From contig JTFK01001292.1 of assembly GCA_000818945.1 (NCBI GenBank), forward strand, positions 1-64,000: a stretch of DNA of 64,000 nucleotides, in the 5' to 3' direction. The DNA comes from Schizochytrium sp. CCTCC M209059. Its lineage: Eukaryota > Sar > Bigyra > Thraustochytrida > Thraustochytriidae. The notes under the pieces are model-generated. The model was not told the origin of the DNA and did no database searches. It worked only from the letters and a program-made list of their open reading frames with translations. The position numbers were made by a program, and so were the translations under genes. Positions within the stretch are counted from its first letter, which is position 1. Each line of letters opens with the position of its first letter. This document shows, one piece after another, positions 9,001 through 18,559 of the stretch.

Positions 9001-10828
9001 CTGGCGACTGCGAGTCAAAGCTCGACTCCATCGTTGCCTTATCTTTCGAAATCTCCACTGGCATATCTTGACGTCCCACCAATGTTGTACCCGCGTCCGT
9101 CTTTTCTTCTAACTCGCCCTTTGGGCGGTGCACGTCGACGACGTGCAGCAAAACGAGCAACGAGTTGCCATCTTGGAAATGCTCCAACAAGGCTTCTGCG
9201 CAGTCTCGACTATGCTCCAGAGTATCGCATAAAAATTCCAACGTGGCCACCTGCAAATTATCTGCGCGCAGAGGCTCACCTTCGTGGGGCTCAATGCGGG
9301 CCTGGCCCGCGTAGATGCCCAATAGATTTGACACCGCACTTAGCACGCGAAAGGGTGAAATTTCCTGGCCAAAAACGACCTCGAGGCGAGGCGGCCGCAC
9401 GCGCGAGCTACGAGGGCGCAAGCTGCCAGCAGACGGCGACCCTGCAGGTGTAAAGCCGAGATCCACGACTTGTCCGCGGCGGAGATCCTCATCGTCGCCG
9501 TCCATTGCCATGAGCATGCGCTCGCGCTGGCGTCGACCAAGCTTGATAATTTGCGGTGAGCCAAGTCCGCTGCACTGAGTAAGAAAACGTTTGATGGCCG
9601 CTGGGGCAAAAAGATTATCCTGAAGATCAAGAAGATTGAGACCGCCAACAGAAGACGCGTTCCGGTTGTCAATGAGACCTTGTACCACGGCCTGGAGCGT
9701 GGCATCTGCTGTTGCTCCACACGAATGTAGGATCATAGACTCAAAAAACGGTAGCCCGCCAAGCGACTTGCACAGCGCTTCGACGCCAAAATCCCCTAAT
9801 GGATTCTCGCTAATATCCAGACTGCGCAAGTTCAACGCGCGACCGAGCGTTGACCCAAGCGCGCGGCATCCTACAAAGCTAATCTGGTTTCGCGCGAGTC
9901 GTAAATCCCGCAAACGCGGCAAACACACGATTGTCTCGGCAATGCCTGCAGCACCCTCGTCCCCAAGTAGATTTTCGGTGAGGTCGAGTTCTTCGAGATT
10001 GACGGAAATGCTCATCAGAGCCTTGCACAAATGGCGCGTGGAGAGCGGACCGAGTCCACAGCTAACAAACTGAGCGCCGCGCAGTGCTTGACAGCGCTGC
10101 ATGGCCTCGAAGAGGCGCGAGGCGCGTTGCTCCTCGAGTACACAGTCTGTGCACCGAAGCACCGCTGTATTTGCAGTGAGAAGCAAGGCCACCGCTCGGG
10201 TGCTTTCGGGCGTCTCGAAAAAGTCTGGCCCATCGAGCTCCAGCTCGAAGGCACCTCCACGCGCGGCTTCGCGCAGCGGACGGCTCACAGAGGCCGCGAG
10301 CTCCGCGTTGAGCCCCTCTTGCTCGCAGAGCGCCTCGAAGGTGCACACAGTTGCTGCATTGCGCAGCCACTCTTCCCAGGCAGCGACGTCGGCTGATTCG
10401 ACGCCCAGGACACACACCAACTCGCTTTCACCCTCGCGTCGCAGCACGAGCACCTCGTGGTAGTCGTCGCAGGTCACAGTCTGGCACTCTTCGCGCAGGT
10501 CGTCGTCGCCGGCGGCCACCTGAAGCCCCACGAGGCCGCACACGAGCCGGCCCTCGCGGAGGGCGCTAACGGCGCCGTCATCGTCGTCGACGTCGCCGCC
10601 GTCCTCCGCCTGCCGCGCCTCGCCTCCTGCGCCGTCCTCCGCCTTGGCCCGGGCCCCGCGCGCACCGCTCACGAGCGCGGCGCCGCCGCTGCCTGCGCCA
10701 TCTTCCGCGCCCAGGAAGGCCTCGCCGGCATCCTGCGTGCCGAAGGCCACCAGCGCGCGCCGCGCCCAGTCCACCGCGAGGAAGTTCTCCTCCCAGTGCC
10801 GCGCCCCGACTTTGCACGCGCCCCACAT
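6005..10828 (-). CDS. PH-LRR-MyTH4-FERM domain protein
   Basis: The product is 1607 residues, from ATG at 10828 to TGA (complement of 6005-6007). Residues 1-170 resemble a split PH domain (HWEENFLAVDW at the start, AAWEEWLRNA helix at the end) with an acidic low-complexity insert. Ribonuclease-inhibitor-type leucine-rich repeats span about 223-416 (LEELDLTENLLGDEGAAGIA, LRSLDISENPLGDFGVEAL). A MyTH4 domain lies at about 860-1070, with core LVDELVAQLICQTMCNPS near 1000. A FERM module follows at about 1107-1547, its last lobe PH-like and ending near EFAHHFPILPWPP. The C-terminus is Ser/Ala-rich. MyTH4-FERM tandems normally form myosin or kinesin tails that bind microtubules or membrane proteins; here no motor precedes them. 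PH plus LRR recalls CARMIL-type actin regulators. A role linking membrane and cytoskeleton is inferred. Confidence 0.85.
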   Translation of the reverse strand: MWGACKVGARHWEENFLAVDWARRALVAFGTQDAGEAFLGAEDGAGSGGAALVSGARGARAKAEDGAGGEARQAEDGGDVDDDDGAVSALREGRLVCGLVGLQVAAGDDDLREECQTVTCDDYHEVLVLRREGESELVCVLGVESADVAAWEEWLRNAATVCTFEALCEQEGLNAELAASVSRPLREAARGGAFELELDGPDFFETPESTRAVALLLTANTAVLRCTDCVLEEQRASRLFEAMQRCQALRGAQFVSCGLGPLSTRHLCKALMSISVNLEELDLTENLLGDEGAAGIAETIVCLPRLRDLRLARNQISFVGCRALGSTLGRALNLRSLDISENPLGDFGVEALCKSLGGLPFFESMILHSCGATADATLQAVVQGLIDNRNASSVGGLNLLDLQDNLFAPAAIKRFLTQCSGLGSPQIIKLGRRQRERMLMAMDGDDEDLRRGQVVDLGFTPAGSPSAGSLRPRSSRVRPPRLEVVFGQEISPFRVLSAVSNLLGIYAGQARIEPHEGEPLRADNLQVATLEFLCDTLEHSRDCAEALLEHFQDGNSLLVLLHVVDVHRPKGELEEKTDAGTTLVGRQDMPVEISKDKATMESSFDSQSPVSVVLRPSSTGKKDASLTYSGPGSHSLQYEKSKLANGNSRSLVHVTRKTTRAEQEQSLLDAVRALLVIEDLGRNSDSVRAQLRTIAAKFARLDLFVPSERSEIKRFILEAKLARADPEEAVRPRSRLDSHISPVLAWALARLAQCTPSDALVLRAYVAALFGDVERCVAAAEQGKFTLGLMPSLSQLTSFESAALQAAAVAQDTETFSLILSQDLSEEEVSAGSIRLAGIVHNDLSARSAVLRPRRADLAQLKVYEEDPASFAGLVIELLRFERLNSRWSPRELRLQYSDSPRAYPITRPLSKTRRENQVFARGVPDDHGSEDAYDAPSRFFKSAGEARVERAYANGARRVNALLLQASGDAKRASDDPKGYGAAHEAMGIAFASREIGLVDELVAQLICQTMCNPSLRSQDVYWKLLVLSLRVLEPSAEMCDVLLEVLEQRLHGDLDPHHMIRWATDALEERLSVSAADRKVRRLFASDASLRLDLLRQTLNDAESVDIDVHCWNGSGTKVSVSSFTSFEDLLAEVDAVASRRLRRHPARTSETSRHDTTLRWKDFCFTYTNAQGDTEVLSWQCDAYWWRWRLAVAEVLRHEDFSSSSSSSSSLAAHSPPSSPSGLLAAAVASATSVSQPPPGGSMGEMFSGGTIRIRLESYICAPSLWFYSSTDDLRAELLYWQRMSSLQRGEMCTSNPEALAYVASLAASVQISGGLDQWLDLDAPERAHVCLGHVPKAVRRRVGKRHTTPWMVRFQHAVDRFAAHVSQALAQAIVAGAEVPTQADLQRGLLAYTETWPLVNGLVFRDVKPVMLHRAGKAMSLEDFGETKHLRARFVLNARGLFLLALTKDAQTTRAIALLWWTPVDEIMRLQLHGTTGLHLSTRSMDQLECQMAAPQRLYKAIVSQCTTNLCGGNPHVDTVLQMVEFAHHFPILPWPPPPPPLYNERGDPVELDGSLDKLMDLSTTATVLHDRVLMPTSSPSFSFSSSSAATAAAVSAPHPPRP

Positions 10829-11686
10829 GCTGCGCGCCCGCGCGAGGAGCTGAGCTCGGCTCGGCTCGGCTCGGCTCGTTCTCGTTTTGCTTGCTCTGCT
10901 TTCAAGGTGCTCTGCTCTGCTCTTCTTTGTTCAAGGCTTCTGCTTTGGTCTGTCTGCTTTGCTCTTCTTTGTCTCAGGCTGCTTTGCTCTTCTTAGGCCT
11001 AGTTCTGCTTTGCTCTGCTTTGTTCTGCTCTTGTTTTCGCTCCGCTGCTCTGCTTTGCTTTGCTTTGCTCTGCTTTGCTTTCCTTTCTTCTGCTTTGCTC
11101 TTCGTAGTTCTGCTTTGCTCTGCTTTGCTCTGCTTTTGTTCTCGCTCCGCTGCTTTGCATTGTTCGGCTCTACGCTGAGCGCGGTTGGCGCCCGCATCGG
11201 GTACAAAATCGGGCTTGGACTCTGCCGAGCGCGGACTCGGCCAGCCCTGGATGTTGTCACTCGTCCGTGAAATCATCCGCAGACCTGTCAGTATTGGAGA
11301 TAACGCAACTTGCGACCGACGATGCCGACGACTGCTTGACGCCAAGGACGGTGATCGATCGGGGTTCTTTTGCTCCATGTAACAATGAGGATGAGGATGA
11401 TGAGGATGAGGATGAGGATGACGCCGACGCCGACGACGACGAACTTCAAGGAGAAAAAAATGAAGTTTCCTCATTGCTGATTTTAAGTTGCCGATGTTGA
11501 TGTCGACGGGCAAAATGTTGCTGCTTGGAAAAGATTTCGCTGCTCGTGAGACAAGGCGTGTTGGGCGTGTAGTACTTGAAAAAGAAATTAACTTAAAATT
11601 CGCAATCTTCAATAGTGTTCTGATAATTTCACTTGGACACGTCTTGCGACCCTCGTTGCTTTGTTGTGAACAGTCGTTCTTACCAA
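10829..11686. other. Spacer between two minus-strand genes, mostly repeats
   Basis: This holds the presumed promoter of the PH-LRR-MyTH4-FERM gene and the 3' flank of the NACHT-WD40 gene. Nearly 320 bases next to the ATG are low complexity. A GAT/GAG-rich run lies at about 11388-11440. Open frames on both strands come from the repeats, and those I checked begin at non-ATG codons. Confidence 0.6.
10853..11165. repeat. Degenerate GCTCG / TTTGCTCTGC minisatellite in a gene promoter
   Basis: Pure GCTCG pentamers at 10853-10878 pass into about 290 bases of a degenerate TTTGCTCTGC repeat with strong pyrimidine/purine strand asymmetry. It starts 25 bases upstream of the minus-strand ATG at 10828. 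Related CGAGC/AGAGC pentamers recur at 63363-63406. Confidence 0.7.
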
Positions 11687-14600
11687 CTACGCCACATTCT
11701 CGTGGTCTACGAAACGCAGCGCAACAAGCTGGCCATCGCGAAGACTGACAATGACAAACGCCTTGGTAGGGATTCGGTGCGTGCTGAGAGCCTCGATGGG
11801 CTGGTCAAACGTGTAGGTTGTCAAAAGAGCTCCGAGATCATTCCATACGCGGACAGTTCGATCTTTCGAGGCGGACACCACGCAATGTTTACCCGAAGAA
11901 GGATTTGAGAAACTGGATACATACAAGATGCGGCGCGTATGGCCGCGGAGTTTGCGCTCACTTCCGTTGAGGTTGATGAGGCGGACGACCTTTTCGCGAT
12001 TCGCCAGCACAATAGACGGGTTCTGTGTATGCGCTTCCGTAAAAGCATAAACGGCCGCCACAGGTGAATCGTTGTCGATTTCCTGCGCTGGGGTAGGCTT
12101 CTTACGCGATATGACCGTCGAGGACACCTTACGTGTCTTGTCAAAATCCCACACGCGGACGTTTCCGTCCAGGTCACACGAGAGCAGTCTCGGGGAGCGC
12201 TCTTCGCTAAACGACTGCAAGGTGTGAATGGCCGAGTCGTGCGCACGCCAGCGACAAATGGGATGTCCCGTTTCAATGTTGTGGACAGCTACCGCCCCGT
12301 CTTCACCCGAGCTGGCAACAAGATTTGCATCCATGTTTCTCGGATCAAAGACGCAGACGCTAAGCGTCTGACCCTTGTGCGCTTTGACAGAGAGAACCTT
12401 GTTGGACGGAATCGACCACACCGCGACAAGGCCTGAATCGAGTCCCACAACGCAGCGAGCGTGCCGCGACCGCGGCTCGTCGTCCACGGCGACACAAAGC
12501 ACGTTCGCGCCCGAATTCCATCGCATGTTGATCACTAATGTCGTCGGATCCATGACAGCCACCTGTGTCCCGTGCACGGTAATGACCTGCCAGCCACGGT
12601 TCCCGTCCGTGTAAGCAGCCAATGCCTGAGCAGCGCCAAAGCTATCCAAGGTACGGGTTGAAGCCGTAGACGAGAGCAAGGCGACCTCGGGCAAGTGGTT
12701 CGATAGGACAACCTGCCCATCCGTGGCTGCGCTTACCACCCACACCTCCTTTTCTTCATCGACGTAGGCCGTCACGTCCAGTACAGGCCCATCGTGGATC
12801 TCAGCAATATGAAGCAGCTTTCCTGCGACGGGGTCCCAAATCTTGACAACACCGTCCACATCGCCCGTCACGCAGCGCACTTGGTCTGTCGCTGCGTCCT
12901 CATAAACGTCAACGCAAGTGAAGGGGCTATTGAAGTGTTCGTCATGCTGAAGCATGTGCACCGTGACGCCCTCCATGACATCCCAAATGCGCAGCGAACC
13001 ATCCTCATCGCCACATGTCAGCGCATAGACTGTTCCATCATGAAAGTAGGTCACGGACGCCCGGAAAATGTGCGCGTTTTCCTCCTGGCCATGCGTCTCC
13101 ACCGCAAGACTGACATATAGGCGATCCCCGGTGTCGAGCGAGTACACGCGGGCCTCGTGCAAATGGATGCCGAGCGCGTACCACTCGTTGCTGAGGGCGT
13201 CAAGGAAGAGTTCGAGATCCACCAGAGGCCCGGCGTCGGCCTCACATTGGATGAGCTTCTTCCGCTGTCCGTTAAGCCCGTTCCACATGCATATTTGTAG
13301 GTCGTTAGCGGACACGATGTCCACAGTTCCGTCCAGCTGATAAACTAGACCAATCGCATTGATGTCGGTCTCGTGAGCGTCCTCAATGCACCGAAGCTCC
13401 TCGCCGGCGGGAAGCGTGTAGACCACCACATTCCTGCCAACGCCCGCGACCACGCGCGCGCCGCCGCCGGGCTCCACGTATGCAACCACCTTGAATGGTT
13501 CTCCGTCGTGGTGTTGTGATGGAATAATTGACGACACCAAGGATTTGTTTTCTGCATTCCAAATGCGGATACCGTCGGCTGACGCAGAAACGATGTGCAG
13601 GTCTTGCGTGACGGCGTCTTGGAACGTGTCCACGGACGTCACCTGATTGGTATGACCGTGCAAGGTGTACCTATTTTCAGGCGAGTATGCCTCGTCTGGA
13701 CGAAACTCGATGTCATCTTGTTCGGCCATGGATGGCTGCGTGTCTTCCATACTCTCACCGAGCTGGCTTGGCGCAGGATGTGCATTGCCTTGGGAGTCGG
13801 CAGAAGAGTCCACCTGGGAGTCAACAAGAGAGTCAGCGCGCGACCCTGCGTGAGAATTTGCACGCGAGCCGTAACGGGTCCTTCTCGGCCCCTTTCTCCC
13901 TATCAGACTGCGTTTGCCACGTTTAGCAGCCGCTGCCGACGCCGATGCCGTCTCAAAGGAGTCGAAAGAACTTCCGGGCCCTCGTCCGGGGTTTCGTCGG
14001 GGCTGCGATGGCTGAAGAATTCGCAATGGCGCCAGGGCATGTAAGCCTGGCGTCCGCATGCGCGCCGTGTCCAACTCCGCTAGCAATGGGTCGCCTGGCT
14101 CGAGGTTTGGGGCAAGTCGAAGCCAAAGAATCTCCTCGAGATGGTCTGGCGAGCTCTCATACGCCACCAAACTCTGCCCTACGGCTTGGACAACACGAGA
14201 ACACCGAAATGAAGCCGGCTGGCCCAGCCAAAAGAGGAGATCGGCCGCCGACGTCTCAAGCCCAATACGAATGAAGTTAAGGCTGCAGACAAGCTCCTCG
14301 AGAGCGTCGACGTCGCCTACTGCCTGAAGGGCACCGGGTAGCTCAAGGAGTTTGCGCATGTTCACGGCACCAGTCTCGAAACGAAACGGCTGGGCCTGTG
14401 GGAACCGGTTCTGAGCCAAGTGCCACGTCTCGCCGTTGACCTCAGTCTTGAAGACGGGTCGCTCCAGCGCGGCCGGAGACTCTGCGCCGAAATAGTCTGC
14501 GATGGCTCGATACGCGGAAAGCATTTTCCCATCATATCGCGCTAGTGCAGCGCGACGAAGCTCACGATGCGCCCAATTACCCCTCCACAGGAATGGGCGC

Positions 14601-16921
14601 AGTTCCGTCAGGAGCTTGATCACCCTACGTTGCGGGAAACGAGCAAGCGGCGGCACAAAGTCCGTGTATGCTTGTGCGAGAAGGTCGTCCCGAAGCGAGA
14701 GCAGATCTTCGAGCTCCGTCTCTTCGAGGCCGGTGCGCGAGGCCGTAATGAGCGCCAGCGCGGACTGCACAAAGTGCAGCCCATGATCGGCCTCAAGGCG
14801 CGCAAACCAGACTGCAAAGATTTCGTCAATCTCCGTAGCGCTTGCGTAATGTTCGAGAGACGGATCCCAGGATGCGAGTCTTCTCGCTTCCTCGTAAAGG
14901 ACGCGAAGTGCAAGCGGCGAGGGGTCACGCAGGCTATTAACTCCGTACAGGACGGATTCCTTTTGACGGGGTCGGAGCACGCGACCTTCGGCATCGAGAT
15001 AGGCGTCAAGGAACTCCTCCACCTCTTCTGGCAAAAACGCAGGCATTTTCACGAGCACCGCCTCGTGCTTGTCTTGCACGCTACGATTAAACGCCCGCGC
15101 GGGCGCGCTCGCAGATCGAGCAGAGACGATGAGCCGCACATGGGGTGGGAGCGACTTGGCCGACAGGGGAATCCAGGAATAGTCACCATCGTACAGCTGG
15201 TCAATACCGTCCAGCACGACCATAAGAGGCTGATCCTCTGTGGCGAGCGAAAGAAAGTCGAGAAAGGCGTGGCGAACATCGCGGGGCTTGACAGGGATCT
15301 CAGGCGCCGTCGCCAGGTCCGTGCCACAGTATACGTCTCGCAGCTGCGCATAAAGGGTGCGTAGAAGACTTGCTGTCACGGTAGAGTCGTGCGTGGCTCC
15401 AAGGAAGCGAGCGGCTACGACGTTGTCTCTCCCGCGATTCGCGACGCCGTCCGCGACGTTGACACAGATCTTGCTCAGCGCATACGTCTTACCTGAGCCG
15501 GGTCCTCCAGTGACGAAGACAAGGCGCTTTCGGCTGCTACGAATTGAATGCAGCAACTCCGTACGACCCACGAAATTCTTGGCGTAGAGCGCGGCATGCG
15601 CGGCGTGCATGCGAACGGCCTCGAAGACGGGGTCGCGTTTGTAGATGCCATTCACCAGCGTGTGCTTGATACTGCCAATAATCTTATCCTCCAGAGTCGT
15701 GAGCAGTTCCCGCAGGTACGTGCTGTGTGCTGGGCACGAGACGGGGTCCAGACCTCCCTCGTAGGGGACCTCGTAGACCCGGTAATGATTCTCGTGAATT
15801 GCGTCGAGGCAGGCGGTCTTTAGCTCCTTGAGACGAGTGAGCGAATACCCGTCCGGATCAGACTCCTCGGTCTCGTAGTAAATATTGTCTTCTTCTAGAC
15901 CTTCGCCTTCGAGCTCGCGAATGACGAGAAGAGTCTTGTGTTTGTCGGAGTGATGAAGAATCCCCTCGGTGATCTCCTCATCCACGACGCTTTGCTCAAA
16001 TGCCTTAGCTTTCTCTTCGGTGAGAACGTCATCGATCTCGAGGCGCTGTGCAGCGTGCCGCAGCTCCTGCTGCAGCTCGCGAAATATCACCCACCAGTCG
16101 GCATTGTTGGCCGCCATGTGATTATCTCTCGACGTGCCACGCACATCTGACATGTGACGAAGTGTGTACATCAGTGGCAGCTTGTTTTCGTCGAGGGAGA
16201 ACCACGTGGTGAGGAGATCTGGGTTGGCGGCCTCGTCGACGAGCTTTTCAAAGACTTCGGCTTCAATTCGTGTTGGGAAGGGGCAGAAGCCGTAGCGATT
16301 GCCGATGAGGCCGAGAAAGTTGAATGCGAGCGACCTTGATTTGCAGCGCTCTAATTCCTGGAGCGAGAAATCACGCGAGTTGTGCGCGCGGTCCGTGATG
16401 GCCCAGCGCATGTCCTGATACTGGAACTTGAAGCCGTGCATTCGGCAATACTTGCTGATGCGCGGTTCGAGCAAGCCCACGATGCAGTCGCGCTCGAAGC
16501 GCATGTCGCGAAAGGTGCTGCTCACGAACAAGTGTACAACGTTGGGCTCAAAGTCGAGGTCCTTTGGGACTGCCATGCTCTCGCCGCGCATCATGCGGTC
16601 GCGCACGTCGGGCTCGCGGCCCTTGTACCTAATGAGGTCGACGTCATTTTCAAGTGGTCTTGGGTAAAACTTGACGGCGTCCTGGACGGCGCGCAGCTCT
16701 TCATACTGGTCGCGCACGGGGTCTTCTTGGCCGCCTTTGGCGCTTTTGGCGCCTCGTGCCTCCTTGACGAGCCGCTTCTTGTTCATGAAAGCCTTGGAGA
16801 AGGCGCGCATCGACAGTCTGCGCAGCGCCGAGCGTCGCTTGTTCTCCTCTGCGCCATCGACCTCGTCTCCGGTCGACTTTCTCCTCCCCGCTTGCGGCAC
16901 GCTGTTCCTCGCCCCGGGCAT
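11687..16921 (-). CDS. DUF4062-NACHT-WD40 protein (NWD1/TEP1-like STAND ATPase)
   Basis: The product is 1744 residues, from ATG at 16921 to TAG (complement of 11687-11689). After a basic N-terminus, residues from about 125 match DUF4062 (VHLFVSSTFRDMRFERD, YQDMRWAITD, FLGLIGNRYG). A NACHT-type ATPase follows with Walker A GGPGSGKT near 470 and Walker B LMVVLDGIDQL near 568, then a helical region. The C-terminal 660 residues are WD40 repeats (for example LHGHTNQVTSV with SADGIRIWN, and SASKDRTVRVWN). This order is that of animal NWD1 and of the TEP1 core. Such STAND proteins oligomerise on ligand sensing through their repeats. The ligand and output here are unknown, and no death, TIR or protease effector domain is visible. 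Cytosolic location is inferred from lack of signal or TM segments. Confidence 0.88.
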   Translation of the reverse strand: MPGARNSVPQAGRRKSTGDEVDGAEENKRRSALRRLSMRAFSKAFMNKKRLVKEARGAKSAKGGQEDPVRDQYEELRAVQDAVKFYPRPLENDVDLIRYKGREPDVRDRMMRGESMAVPKDLDFEPNVVHLFVSSTFRDMRFERDCIVGLLEPRISKYCRMHGFKFQYQDMRWAITDRAHNSRDFSLQELERCKSRSLAFNFLGLIGNRYGFCPFPTRIEAEVFEKLVDEAANPDLLTTWFSLDENKLPLMYTLRHMSDVRGTSRDNHMAANNADWWVIFRELQQELRHAAQRLEIDDVLTEEKAKAFEQSVVDEEITEGILHHSDKHKTLLVIRELEGEGLEEDNIYYETEESDPDGYSLTRLKELKTACLDAIHENHYRVYEVPYEGGLDPVSCPAHSTYLRELLTTLEDKIIGSIKHTLVNGIYKRDPVFEAVRMHAAHAALYAKNFVGRTELLHSIRSSRKRLVFVTGGPGSGKTYALSKICVNVADGVANRGRDNVVAARFLGATHDSTVTASLLRTLYAQLRDVYCGTDLATAPEIPVKPRDVRHAFLDFLSLATEDQPLMVVLDGIDQLYDGDYSWIPLSAKSLPPHVRLIVSARSASAPARAFNRSVQDKHEAVLVKMPAFLPEEVEEFLDAYLDAEGRVLRPRQKESVLYGVNSLRDPSPLALRVLYEEARRLASWDPSLEHYASATEIDEIFAVWFARLEADHGLHFVQSALALITASRTGLEETELEDLLSLRDDLLAQAYTDFVPPLARFPQRRVIKLLTELRPFLWRGNWAHRELRRAALARYDGKMLSAYRAIADYFGAESPAALERPVFKTEVNGETWHLAQNRFPQAQPFRFETGAVNMRKLLELPGALQAVGDVDALEELVCSLNFIRIGLETSAADLLFWLGQPASFRCSRVVQAVGQSLVAYESSPDHLEEILWLRLAPNLEPGDPLLAELDTARMRTPGLHALAPLRILQPSQPRRNPGRGPGSSFDSFETASASAAAAKRGKRSLIGRKGPRRTRYGSRANSHAGSRADSLVDSQVDSSADSQGNAHPAPSQLGESMEDTQPSMAEQDDIEFRPDEAYSPENRYTLHGHTNQVTSVDTFQDAVTQDLHIVSASADGIRIWNAENKSLVSSIIPSQHHDGEPFKVVAYVEPGGGARVVAGVGRNVVVYTLPAGEELRCIEDAHETDINAIGLVYQLDGTVDIVSANDLQICMWNGLNGQRKKLIQCEADAGPLVDLELFLDALSNEWYALGIHLHEARVYSLDTGDRLYVSLAVETHGQEENAHIFRASVTYFHDGTVYALTCGDEDGSLRIWDVMEGVTVHMLQHDEHFNSPFTCVDVYEDAATDQVRCVTGDVDGVVKIWDPVAGKLLHIAEIHDGPVLDVTAYVDEEKEVWVVSAATDGQVVLSNHLPEVALLSSTASTRTLDSFGAAQALAAYTDGNRGWQVITVHGTQVAVMDPTTLVINMRWNSGANVLCVAVDDEPRSRHARCVVGLDSGLVAVWSIPSNKVLSVKAHKGQTLSVCVFDPRNMDANLVASSGEDGAVAVHNIETGHPICRWRAHDSAIHTLQSFSEERSPRLLSCDLDGNVRVWDFDKTRKVSSTVISRKKPTPAQEIDNDSPVAAVYAFTEAHTQNPSIVLANREKVVRLINLNGSERKLRGHTRRILYVSSFSNPSSGKHCVVSASKDRTVRVWNDLGALLTTYTFDQPIEALSTHRIPTKAFVIVSLRDGQLVALRFVDHENVA

Positions 16922-17298
16922 CCTCCTCTCCCTTCTCTCCCGCGCGCGTCCTCGCCGCCTCCAGCCCGCCCCGCTGCCGCTGCCGCTGCCTCTGCCTCAG
17001 CTGCAGCACCTCGTGCAGCGCGTGCAGCGCGTGCAGGAGCAGCGCGTGCAGCGCGTACGCCTCCTGCACGTCAGCACGCACACCCAGCCAGCAACTCGCA
17101 CGCAAGCGAAGCGAAGCGCGCGCCCAGATCAACCCAGCCCCGCTCGGCTCCCGCGCTTGCCGCCCCGCGCTTGCCGCCCTGCGCGCGCGCCGGCCTCGTG
17201 CAGGCGTGCCGTCGCCGTCCGCGCGGTCTCCGCCCGAGTTCCCGTTCTGCGCGTCGCTCTCGCTCTCGTTCTCGCTCTCGCTCGCCGCGGCGTGGCCC

Positions 17299-17305
17299 CT
17301 CTCTT

Positions 17306-17339
<34 letters not shown>

Positions 17340-17664
17340 GCGTCCGTCAGTTGGCCAGCTGCCCAGGCTGCTTACAGTTAGTTACTTCGTTCGCCAAGAG
17401 TGTGCGCGAGTGTCACTGTATATCACGGCAGCGGTGCCACTGTGAGAATGAGTCTGTGTGAATGAATGACCCGCCCCGCCCCCGCGGCTCCTCGCCTCCG
17501 ACGCAGGCAGGCAGGCAGGCAGGCAGGCAGGCTCCGCAGACGCCCGCGCAGCCGGCCTCGTCGCCGCTCGAGGCCTTCGCCCGTGTACGTACGTACGTAC
17601 GTACGTACCCGCTCGCGCGCGCGGTTGTGATCGAGAGGCCAAAGATTGATTGATTGATTGATCA
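17299..17664. repeat. Cluster of four microsatellites
   Basis: A CT-rich tract (17299-17339) is followed by a GGCA/GCAG tetranucleotide run (17503-17532), a GTAC run of six copies (17585-17608, fully self-complementary) and a TTGA run (17645-17664). All lie 380-750 bases from the NACHT-WD40 start codon. Confidence 0.85.
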
Positions 17665-17895
17665 CTCGCGATATCTTCCGCGCACCGCATCTTGCGTTCC
17701 CCAAGCCAGCGTCGCTCCGGTCGGGAATCGAGCGCGCGCTTCTCTCCCGCCCGAAGCTACGCTTCTCTCCCGCGCCGCTCGCGCCGAGCCCGCCCGTCCG
17801 CCAGCCTGCTCGAGCCCCCTCCCCCGCGCGGCCTCGAGCGTGTCTTCGGGTTTGGGACCGTGGCACATGATCACATACGTACTTCTCTCACCTGC

Positions 17896-17944
17896 CTTGG
17901 TCTTGGTCTTGGTCTTGGTCTTGGTCCAGCTCCAGCTCCAGCTC
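17896..17944. repeat. TTGGTC and AGCTCC hexamer repeats
   Basis: About five copies of a TTGGTC-type hexamer run directly into about three copies of an AGCTCC-type hexamer. This is a simple tandem repeat in the divergent promoter region. Confidence 0.8.
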
Positions 17945-18220
17945 GAGACCAGCGAGAAGCAACGTTCGCGAGACCATCATAGCACGGGGCCGCCCGCCTT
18001 GCTTCGCAGCAGCGCTGCCGAGGTCACGGCCTGGACGGCGGCCGCGAACGAGCGTCGCGTCTTCGTCAAGTTCCCGCTCCCTGTTGCCGTGAAGGCCCTG
18101 CGACGAAGGTATCGCTCGGACACACTCGCACGTCGACGTTCCCGCCGCCCGCCCCCTCACGCCGTTCATCGCCCGCCTCGCGAGGGACGGATGACATCGC
18201 ATGACGTCACATCGCACGAC

Positions 18221-18288
18221 ATCCCATATCCCATCCCATATCCCATCCCGTATCCCATCCCGTATCCCATCCCATCCCAACCCATCAC
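18221..18288. repeat. ATCCC-type minisatellite
   Basis: About 68 bases of alternating ATCCC and ATATCCC/GTATCCC units lie 270-340 bases upstream of the GT90 ATG. No coding content is claimed. Confidence 0.8.
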
Positions 18289-18559
18289 AACTCATGGCAC
18301 CGCACGAAACGATATCGACCGCTCGATCCGGATCCAACCCGCCCTCGGTTCCCAGCCCGCGCCCGCGCCGGCTGCGGCTGCAGAAGAATGATCGCGCACG
18401 GTCTTGCGCCGCTCCGTGCGAAGACGGACCTCGGCGAGCAGGGGTCCAGCCCCACGACGAGCTCGAGCAGCTCGAGCTGAGTCGCGCGAGGAGCACGAGG
18501 TCCTTCCTCGCGGCCGTGGCAGACCGGATGCAGACCGGGATACCTCGCGCGGAAGCGCC

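Larger units (their letters stand above)
16922..18559. other. Divergent promoter region between NACHT-WD40 and GT90 genes
   Basis: This 1.6-kb spacer separates two genes reading outward. It is GC-rich and dense in simple repeats listed separately. Open frames on both strands (up to about 360 codons antisense to the NACHT gene end) have repeat-derived composition (Arg/Ala/Pro/Ser) and no recognisable domain, so none is called as a gene. Confidence 0.6.

Noticed and set aside
11267..11500. Acidic 77-codon frame (Asp/Glu run)
   Set aside because: It starts at GTG and the acidic run is a GAT/GAG repeat; there is no conserved feature.
10887..11612. Overlapping open frames on both strands in the GCTTTGCTCTGC repeat
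   Set aside because: They are open only because the repeat lacks stop codons; the products are simple Leu/Cys/Phe or Lys/Gln/Ser/Arg repeats.
16382..17461. 359-codon open frame overlapping the NACHT gene start and its promoter
   Set aside because: The first half is antisense to the conserved DUF4062 part; the second half is a translation of CT and GC repeats.
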